This document shows positions 39,948 to 45,800 of a stretch of DNA of 64,000 nt, in pieces. The notes under the pieces are model-generated. The model made no database searches. It worked only from the letters and a program-made list of their open reading frames with translations, and had not been told where the DNA came from. Where the stretch lies: NCBI GenBank assembly GCA_029556545.1, contig JAKQEQ010000111.1, positions 46,913 through 110,912 of the forward strand, read 5' to 3'. This DNA comes from Candidatus Hydrogenedentota bacterium (lineage in GTDB: Bacteria > Hydrogenedentota > Hydrogenedentia > Hydrogenedentales > JAGMZX01). Position 1 is the stretch's first letter, and each line of letters opens with the position of its first letter. Both the position numbers and the translations under genes were made by a program.

Positions 39948-40868
39948 ATGTTGCAGACGCTCTTGATGTGGGCATGCTTCGGCGTGGGCATCATCGGCGT
40001 AGTCTGTTTTACAGCGCTTGTCCTCGCGTATTGGGCACAGGAACGGCGCCAGCAGCGGCGGCATCAGCAGACGGAAATCGACAAGGCCGAGATCACCATC
40101 CTTTTCCAGACCATGCGCGACGTGGTCCGCCAGCAGAAGGACCTCGCCCGCCAGTTCAACGCCGACCTCGAAAGCAAGATCGACGGCGTAAAGCAGATTC
40201 TGGCGCAGAGCCTCGAAAAGAACGCGCGCCTCTACGACAAGCAACAAACGCTTGCCGAGGAATTGGATCGCGCCAAGGCGGCCTTGCGCGACGTACAACA
40301 GCACATGGCGCAATTGCGCGCCGCCTCGCGCGCCACGGCCGGGTTGCCGCCGCGGGACGTTGCCGTCGAGGAACCCGCCGAAAAACAGCGCAAAACGACG
40401 GCGCGACCGAGCGACCGCGCGCCCGATGCGGCCGCGCCCGCGAAACCGAGGGCCGAGCCGAGTCCGCCGGGGCTGATCGTAAAGCCTGCGGCGGTCGCCC
40501 CGGAGCCCGCCGAACCGCCGCCAAGCGCGATTATTCAGGAGCGTCCGGTCGAGAAATGGATAGGCGACGACCTCGATGAGGATGCGGGCGCGCCCCTGCC
40601 GCCTACGTCGCCCGAGGACCGGGACGCCTCGCGCCGGGCGTTCCAGGCGCTGTTGAACATCGCGCCCGCAAGCGCGAGCGACGTCCGTACCGACGCGCCG
40701 CTGCCCCAGCCCGACGACAACGGCGGCCATTCCCTCGCGCCGTTGCAGCAGCGCGTCGTCGAGTACAACGCCGCGGGCATGTCGGTGGCGCAGATCGCGC
40801 GGGAACTGGGCATCGGCAAGGGCGAGGTCCGGCTGATGCTGAGTCTCGCGCGGCAAAAGCGCGTGTAG
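39948..40868 (+). CDS. SwrB/YlxL-like (DUF6115-type) membrane protein of the flagellar operon
   Basis: A single N-terminal membrane helix (LLMWACFGVGIIGVVCFTALVLAYWA), a long coiled coil (about residues 45-130), a proline/alanine-rich linker, and a C-terminal helix-turn-helix (LQQRVVEYNAAGMSVAQIAR, ELGIGKGEVRLMLSLARQ). This TM-coil-HTH layout directly after the flagellar sigma gene is that of Bacillus SwrB, which promotes basal-body and export-apparatus maturation. The ATG at 39948 is 2 nt from GGAGG, with GGACGGGAGG a little further; a GTG at 39903 overlapping the previous stop is the alternative. Assignment is by layout and position. Confidence 0.7.
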   Translation: MLQTLLMWACFGVGIIGVVCFTALVLAYWAQERRQQRRHQQTEIDKAEITILFQTMRDVVRQQKDLARQFNADLESKIDGVKQILAQSLEKNARLYDKQQTLAEELDRAKAALRDVQQHMAQLRAASRATAGLPPRDVAVEEPAEKQRKTTARPSDRAPDAAAPAKPRAEPSPPGLIVKPAAVAPEPAEPPPSAIIQERPVEKWIGDDLDEDAGAPLPPTSPEDRDASRRAFQALLNIAPASASDVRTDAPLPQPDDNGGHSLAPLQQRVVEYNAAGMSVAQIARELGIGKGEVRLMLSLARQKRV

Positions 40869-40892
40869 TGCGCGACGCCCGGCGCGAACGCC

Positions 40893-42077
40893 ATGCTTGA
40901 CGGCATTTCATCCCTCATCCCGATTGCGCGGCACCACGTCCTGGCGTCGGCGCTCCGGGCCGGCCAGACCTTTCGCGCCACGGTACACGGCACCGGCGAT
41001 CAGCCGGTCCTCCTGCTCGCGGGCGCGCGCATCCCGATCGAGGGCGGCGCACGCCTCACGCCGGGGCAAACGGTGCACATCGAAGTCGTCGACAGCAACG
41101 CCGGGCTCGCGCTGCGTGTCCTCCCCGGCGAAACGCCCTCGGGGAACGTCGCGGCGTCGCCGGACGCGGCGCTGCGCGCGGCGCTTGCCGAGGTATTGCA
41201 CGCGATGGGCGCGGCGCGGCACGCGGATGCGGCGGAGGCGATCGTTCCGCGTTTTCTGCCGCCGTCGTCCTTGGTGTTGCGCCAGTTGCTCGCGCTGTTC
41301 TTCGAGCGCGGCGCGCTCGGCGCGGACCTCGATCGCATCCAACAGTGGGTCGCGCAGGCCGCGGCGGCGGGGGCCGCGCCGCGACCGACGGCGGAGAACG
41401 TACTCGCGATGCTCGCGGCACTCGCCGCGGGCGACGTGCGCGCCTTCGCGGACGCCCTTGAACGTCTGGCGCGCGCGCGCGGCCTCGAGGCGCGGCTTGC
41501 GAACCTGGCGACAGGCGATGCGGAGGCCGCCGAAGGACTCGATGACTTCCTGACGGCCTACCTCTCGCGGCTGGCGGCCCACGAGCCGTTCCGGCAGTTT
41601 CTGCGCGCGAACGGCGCGTTGCGCGGCTTCGAGGCGGCGGCGCGGCGGATTCAGGAGCGCCTTGACGGTGTCGCCGTGCAGAACCTACGCGGCCTCGAAC
41701 AGCCCTACGTGTTTCTCGAACTGCCGTTGCCCGCCGACGCGGCCCTGCGGCATGTGCAGGTCCACTTCATCGGTACGGGCCGGGGCCGCCGATTTGAGAA
41801 GGACAACGCCCTCATCGTAATCGACGTGTCGACCGCGCGACTCGGCGACCTGTGGGTGACGCTGAGCATGGTGAACGGCGCGTGCCGCTGCGGTTTCCGC
41901 GCCACGGATGCGCGGGCCGTCGAGGCCATACGCGCGAACGCGGGCGAACTTGCGGAGGCGCTCCGCGACGCGGGCTATCCCCGCGCGCACGTGGAAGCGG
42001 CCTTGTGGGACGGCGACCGGCTGCGGGAGACCGCCGCGCTCATGCGGCGATTCGGCGGATTGGACGTGAAGGGATGA
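40893..42077 (+). CDS. fliK: FliK-like flagellar hook-length control protein
   Basis: Secreted ruler protein that sets hook length and switches export specificity. The N-terminal half is alanine-rich and low in sequence identity, as usual for FliK. The C-terminal Flg_hook domain is present at about residues 270-350: YVFLELPLPADAALRHVQVH, then VIDVSTARLGDLWVTLSMVN and CGFRATDARAVEAIRANAGE with LAEALRDAGYPRAHVEA. Length 394. The stop overlaps the next start (ATGA at 42074). Confidence 0.82.
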   Translation: MLDGISSLIPIARHHVLASALRAGQTFRATVHGTGDQPVLLLAGARIPIEGGARLTPGQTVHIEVVDSNAGLALRVLPGETPSGNVAASPDAALRAALAEVLHAMGAARHADAAEAIVPRFLPPSSLVLRQLLALFFERGALGADLDRIQQWVAQAAAAGAAPRPTAENVLAMLAALAAGDVRAFADALERLARARGLEARLANLATGDAEAAEGLDDFLTAYLSRLAAHEPFRQFLRANGALRGFEAAARRIQERLDGVAVQNLRGLEQPYVFLELPLPADAALRHVQVHFIGTGRGRRFEKDNALIVIDVSTARLGDLWVTLSMVNGACRCGFRATDARAVEAIRANAGELAEALRDAGYPRAHVEAALWDGDRLRETAALMRRFGGLDVKG

Positions 42078-42364
42078 ACCCGAAAGATACGGAAAAACGC
42101 CGGAAGGCGGTGGCGCTGCGTTACGACGTGGCGCAGGACACCGCGCCGCGCGTCGTGGCCAAGGGCGCCGGGTTGATTGCCGAGCGCATTCTCGAACTGG
42201 CGCGCGAGCACAACATTCACGTGCACGAGGACCCCGGGCTCGTGGGCCTGCTCGCGAAGCTGAACCTCGACACGCCCATCCCCGAATCGCTGTACCGGGC
42301 CGTGGCCGAGGTGCTGGCCTTCGTGTATCGCCTCGACCGCAGGCTCGAACAAACGCGGCGGTGA
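42074..42364 (+). CDS. FlhB C-terminal-domain-like protein (FlhX/YlqH type)
   Basis: 96-residue soluble homologue of the export-switch domain of FlhB/YscU. RKAVALRYDVAQDTAPRVVA and KGAGLIAERILELAREHNIH then HEDPGLVGLLAKLNLDTPIP and ESLYRAVAEVLAFVYRLDRR align with FlhB after its NPTH autocleavage site; the NPTH motif and membrane part are absent. Such stand-alone copies often sit after fliK and can replace the cleaved FlhB tail. Overlaps fliK by four bases. Last gene of flagellar block 1. Confidence 0.85.
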   Translation: MNPKDTEKRRKAVALRYDVAQDTAPRVVAKGAGLIAERILELAREHNIHVHEDPGLVGLLAKLNLDTPIPESLYRAVAEVLAFVYRLDRRLEQTRR

Positions 42365-42365
42365 G

Positions 42366-42415
42366 CCCACGGCCAGGATGCCCGTGCCACGCCGTAGCAT
42401 GGGCGTCCCGCCGGT
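42366..42415. repeat. Dispersed palindromic repeat A copy after flagellar block 1
   Basis: CCCACGGCCAGGATGCCCGT then GCCACG, and GTAGCATGGGCGTCCCGCCG; both hairpin units are present but in swapped order and with mismatches. Starts right after the FlhB-like stop. Confidence 0.6.
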
Positions 42416-42436
42416 GACTCAAGTCTTCTTTCTTTC

Positions 42437-42654
42437 TGGGCCGAAGGCCCCAGACATGTTAGCCCAGGGCAACGCCCTGGGAAATCGAGCGCCCCAAGAA
42501 AAGAAGCCCTGAAAGGGCGTTACGTCCTGCCGACATTCCCTTTGCGCACCGGCACAGGATCGCGTTGTGTCGCCCCTTCAGGGCTTCGCTATCTCGGCGC
42601 TCCCTTTCCCCAGGGCGTTGCCCTGGGCTAACGTGTCGGCGCCCCTTTGGGGCT
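42437..42654. repeat. Fold-back repeat element B, copy 1
   Basis: About 218 bp built as nested palindromes whose right half is the reverse complement of the left. Left: GGGCCGAAGGCCC, AGCCCAGGGCAACGCCCTGG (42461-42480) and AGCCCTGAAAGGGCG (42505-42519). Right: CGCCCCTTCAGGGCT (42571-42585), CCAGGGCGTTGCCCTGGGCT (42610-42629) and CGCCCCTTTGGGGCT (42640-42654). No open frame of note. A second copy is at 45479-45700 in the same orientation. Confidence 0.85.
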
Positions 42655-42689
42655 ACAGATTATCCGCAAATGTGCGGATTTCGATCATA

Positions 42690-42785
42690 GGCGTCCCGCC
42701 CATGAAGCCACGGGCAGGATGCCCGGGCCACCCCGTAGCATGGGCGTCCCGCCCAGGGTCTCGCCGGCAAGGTGCCCGTGCCACG
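42690..42785. repeat. Dispersed palindromic repeat A, two tandem copies
   Basis: First copy: GGCGTCCCGCCCATGAAGCC and ACGGGCAGGATGCCCGGGCC. Second copy: GTAGCATGGGCGTCCCGCCC, then GCAAGGTGCCCGTGCCACG. The tandem pair ends 4 bp before the stop codon of the barrel gene on the minus strand and may form its 3' end. Confidence 0.7.
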
Positions 42786-42788
42786 CGG

Positions 42789-44207
42789 TCAGAACGAAAA
42801 CCGCGCGGCGGCGTAGACGTTGGTGTTGTATTTGAACTGGCCGAAGAACGAGGCGTCGGATTCGCCGAGGAAGACGTTGGCCCCGCCCTCGACCATCCAG
42901 TGGTCGTTGATCTTGTATTGCGCGTTGGGCCGGAAATAGGCGTCGCCGTCGGTCGGGCTGTAGTAGCCAAACCATGAGAGCGTGAGATTCTGGTTCATCA
43001 ACAGCTTCGTGAGCCGGACCGTGAAGAGGTGGCGGTCCCGGTCCCGCGCCTCGATGAGCGGGATGCGCGCGTTCATGTACGCGCCGTAGTCCATCATGCG
43101 TTCGAGGTAGTACTGGAACGCCGCCGTGAAGTCCTTGCCGATCTCGCGTTCATACCCGACAAGAAACCGGAATTCGCTGTTGTTGATGAACGGGTTGTCG
43201 CCGCTCTCGTCCTGCCGCGAATCGTAATAACCGGCCTCGACGTTGACGATGCCCTTGCCGACGGGCCCGCGCGCGCTCGCGCCGTAGACGCGCAGCTTCG
43301 GGAATGACGCCTGCATGAACGGGACAAGCCGCTGGCCGCCAGGGCTCTTCCAGTAGCCGGAGTAGCCGTAGGCCGCGACCTCGAACTTGCCGACGCGGCG
43401 GTACAGGCGCAGTGCGAATTCGTCGTCCTGGAACCACGTGCTCGGCGCGTTGTAATCGACCTCGCGGGACGCGCCGTCGTGCCGGTCAAACAAGGGGTTC
43501 CAGAAACTGATGCGGTCGCCGGTGATGAAGCGGTCGTGCGCGAACTGGGGCGTGTACACGAACTCGACGTTCACCGCCGGGTGGTACCAGCCGACCTTGA
43601 CCGCGTCCGACGGGGCTTTCAGATACTCGACGTCGCGCCCGATGAAAAAGGCGTTCCAATCCTTCGGAAACAGATCGTTGATGAACAGGAGGTCGCCCGT
43701 GCCCCACGTGAGCACCTGCCGCCCGATCCGCAGATCGATGCTGTCCGAGACGGTCCAGGTCAGCCGCGCCTGACGCAGGTCGCCGTCAATCTCCTCCATC
43801 ACCCCGTCGACGATGAAATCCCCTGTGAACTCGAAGATGGCCCGGTCCCATTCCTTTTGCGTCTTGAGTTGCAGCCGCGACTCCGCCATGGGCGACGACC
43901 TCGACTGCGCCGGGTCGTCCCGTGGGCGCAACCCGCCGCGCGTGTCCCAGAACCCGTGCAATTCGAGGGGAAAACGGCGTTTTCCCTGGGTTTCCGCGTC
44001 CGGTGCAGGTTCAGGCGTTGCCGGGGCCGTTTCCAGACCCGGCGGCAAGGCAGGCTCGGACGGCGCACCGCCCAAACCCGGTGGCAGCGCCGGCGCCGCA
44101 GGCTGCGGCGCGGCAAGTCCGGGAGGCAACGGCGGCTCCTGTGCTACGACCTCAGACGACAGAAGCAGCGCAGCAAACAGCGTCGCTATTCCCCGCCGTG
44201 CGTTCAT
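42789..44207 (-). CDS. Outer-membrane beta-barrel protein of an MMPL-type export locus
   Basis: A signal peptide (MNARRGIATLFAALLLSSEVVAQ) is followed by a proline-rich linker of three PPGL-type repeats (residues 26-62). The rest alternates polar and aromatic residues as in a barrel: FPLELHGFWDTRGGLRP, DLRIGRQVLTWGTGDLLFIN, VEFVYTPQFAHDRFITGD, FALRLYRRVGKFEVAAYGYS and a closing TNVYAAARFSF with terminal phenylalanine. Length 472. The GRQxxxWG motif recalls DUF1302-like porins found beside MMPL transporters. Same strand as the LolA-like and MMPL genes upstream; it likely forms the outer-membrane part of a lipid or hydrophobic-compound export route (inference). Confidence 0.75.
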   Translation of the reverse strand: MNARRGIATLFAALLLSSEVVAQEPPLPPGLAAPQPAAPALPPGLGGAPSEPALPPGLETAPATPEPAPDAETQGKRRFPLELHGFWDTRGGLRPRDDPAQSRSSPMAESRLQLKTQKEWDRAIFEFTGDFIVDGVMEEIDGDLRQARLTWTVSDSIDLRIGRQVLTWGTGDLLFINDLFPKDWNAFFIGRDVEYLKAPSDAVKVGWYHPAVNVEFVYTPQFAHDRFITGDRISFWNPLFDRHDGASREVDYNAPSTWFQDDEFALRLYRRVGKFEVAAYGYSGYWKSPGGQRLVPFMQASFPKLRVYGASARGPVGKGIVNVEAGYYDSRQDESGDNPFINNSEFRFLVGYEREIGKDFTAAFQYYLERMMDYGAYMNARIPLIEARDRDRHLFTVRLTKLLMNQNLTLSWFGYYSPTDGDAYFRPNAQYKINDHWMVEGGANVFLGESDASFFGQFKYNTNVYAAARFSF

Positions 44208-44291
44208 GTGATGCGCCTCGTTTCGATGATTTCAGGTTACATGGCCACAAGGGGATCGCCACTGGTCTCCCGCGGCAGCAGCGTCACTCCT

Positions 44292-44510
44292 TCAAGTCGC
44301 CGCTTGCACTTTCAAATCGAGCGCCTTCGCCTCGACCGATCTAACGAGCGCCTGGATGGCGTCGACTTCCCGCTCCTCGAAATAGGCTTCCCCGCACTGT
44401 TCGCACACCCAAGCCGGCACTTCGTCGAGTGTCACGTGACAACCGCCGCGGTCCACGTGGAATGGCGTGGTCCCTCGCCGCATCTCGCCCTGGCAGTGAA
44501 TGCATCTCAT
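44292..44510 (-). CDS. YgiT-type zinc-finger protein (MqsA-N-like), without a partner toxin
   Basis: 72 residues with two CxxC pairs, C3-x2-C6 (MRCIHCQGEM) and C36-x2-C39 (WVCEQCGEAYF), and helical tail VDAIQALVRSVEAKALDLKV. This is the zinc-binding N-terminal domain of MqsA-type antitoxins. Such proteins usually follow a small DUF4258 or MqsR-like toxin gene; none is found in the 96 bp upstream. The ATG at 44510 is chosen because it starts at the zinc motif; a few further codons upstream are open. Confidence 0.8.
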   Translation of the reverse strand: MRCIHCQGEMRRGTTPFHVDRGGCHVTLDEVPAWVCEQCGEAYFEEREVDAIQALVRSVEAKALDLKVQAAT

Positions 44511-44606
44511 GGTCTCAACCTTGTCTTGAAGTCCGCATAATGTCCCAGCCACGGAAGCATATTCAACCGCTTTTAGCCACAGGTCGGGGCAGTGGCCGCA
44601 ACGAGA

Positions 44607-45398
44607 CTACCGCAGGTGTTGTCGCGGCGGGTTGCGGAGGTAGCGCTCGGTGAAGATGTCGGCGGGAAGGCCGGTTTCGTACTGGACGTCGCTGTACTCG
44701 ACGGTGGTGTGGCCGCCGATGTTGGTGTCGGTCATTTTCGATTTGACGACGGTCTTGTAGCCCTGCACGTCCTTCACCTCGACGACCTCGGCGGTGCGGT
44801 AGACTTTGCCGCCTTTCTCAAACTCGACCTTGACGGGGATGAAGGTCCCCTTGTGTATCCACATGGTGAACGAGTCGAACTCGACCGCGCCGGGGTTCTT
44901 GGGCGTGTTCTTGACCACGTAATAGGTGTCCGAGGTCTCGGCCAGTTCGTGCTGGTCCTCGTCCAGGCCGCGGCCCGAGACGTCCTCGTAGAAGAAGTGG
45001 GAACCGACGAAGCTGGTGCGTTCGTCCGCGGCGGCGATGCGCTTGATCACGTCGAGGTTGGGCAGATAGAGCCAGCGGTCGTCGTCGCGACCCACGTGCT
45101 TGTGGACCATGAAGACCGTGTCGCGCATATCCGCCGGTCGGTGAAAATAGACGTAGAACTGCTGTTTCTCGTCCTTATCGTCGGCGTTGCGGCGCAGGAT
45201 GGTGAACTCCCGTTCGCGCGTGTTGCCCGATCCGTCGGTGATGGTCATCAGGACGCGCGCGCGGCCATCCTGGCCCTGGTAATAGGCGGTATGGTTCGTC
45301 TGCTTTACGATTTCGCTCACGTCCGTGAGGTCCTGAGCCTGCACGGCCCAAGAGACGGCGACGGCCACCAGAATAAGTAACGGCATGGTCTGTTTCAT
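44607..45398 (-). CDS. Outer-membrane lipoprotein-sorting (LolA-like) protein
   Basis: A signal peptide (MKQTMPLLILVAVAVSWAVQAQ) is followed by a LolA-fold domain: HTAYYQGQDGRARVLMTITD, RREFTILRRN-type strands, QQFYVYFHRPADMRDTVFMV, RWLYLPNLDVIKRIAA, SFVGSHFFYEDVSGR, WIHKGTFIPVKVEFE. This subfamily (263 residues, usual) typically sits beside MMPL-family transporters and is thought to carry a lipid or lipophilic cargo across the periplasm. The ATG follows AAGGAG by 8 nt. The MMPL gene is upstream on the same strand, separated by fold-back element B. Confidence 0.85.
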   Translation of the reverse strand: MKQTMPLLILVAVAVSWAVQAQDLTDVSEIVKQTNHTAYYQGQDGRARVLMTITDGSGNTREREFTILRRNADDKDEKQQFYVYFHRPADMRDTVFMVHKHVGRDDDRWLYLPNLDVIKRIAAADERTSFVGSHFFYEDVSGRGLDEDQHELAETSDTYYVVKNTPKNPGAVEFDSFTMWIHKGTFIPVKVEFEKGGKVYRTAEVVEVKDVQGYKTVVKSKMTDTNIGGHTTVEYSDVQYETGLPADIFTERYLRNPPRQHLR

Positions 45399-45416
45399 GT
45401 CTTCGACTCCTTCACT

Positions 45417-45437
45417 CCCTCTCCCCGAGGGAGAGGG
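45417..45437. repeat. CCCTCTCCC/GGGAGAGGG hairpin
   Basis: Perfect 9-bp stem CCCTCTCCC (45417-45425) and GGGAGAGGG (45429-45437) with a 3-nt loop, between element B and the LolA-like start. Related to the palindrome at 31231-31275. Confidence 0.6.
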
Positions 45438-45478
45438 TTCGCCGGGGGTGAGATGCCCCGCTCAGCGTCTTTCCGTCT

Positions 45479-45700
45479 TGGGCCGTAGGCCCAACACATG
45501 TCAGCCCAGGGCAACGCCCTGGAAAAGCGCGCAAAATCCAATAAGAAGCCCTAAAAGGGCGTGACAATCCGCCGACACTCTTGGATACCGTTTTCGACGT
45601 TCATACCGCCTTGTTTCGCCCTTTCAGGGCTTCGCATTCTTGTCCTTCCCTTTCCCCAGGGCGTTGCCCTGGGCTATTATGTAACCGCCCCTTCGGGGCT
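45479..45700. repeat. Fold-back repeat element B, copy 2
   Basis: Same architecture as 42437-42654: TTGGGCCGTAGGCCCAA, CAGCCCAGGGCAACGCCCTG (45502-45521), AGCCCTAAAAGGGCG (45547-45561); then CGCCCTTTCAGGGCT (45617-45631), CCAGGGCGTTGCCCTGGGCT (45656-45675) and CGCCCCTTCGGGGCT (45686-45700). The palindromic blocks are conserved while the linkers between them differ. The region 45701-45800 up to the MMPL stop holds no gene. Confidence 0.85.
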
Positions 45701-45800
45701 ATAACATGTCCGCGAAACATGTGAACCTCAAACGGGGGCGGGACGCCCCCACTCCTTGTACTCTACGTTTTTTCGTCAATAGACGCCATTCGTACTCGCT

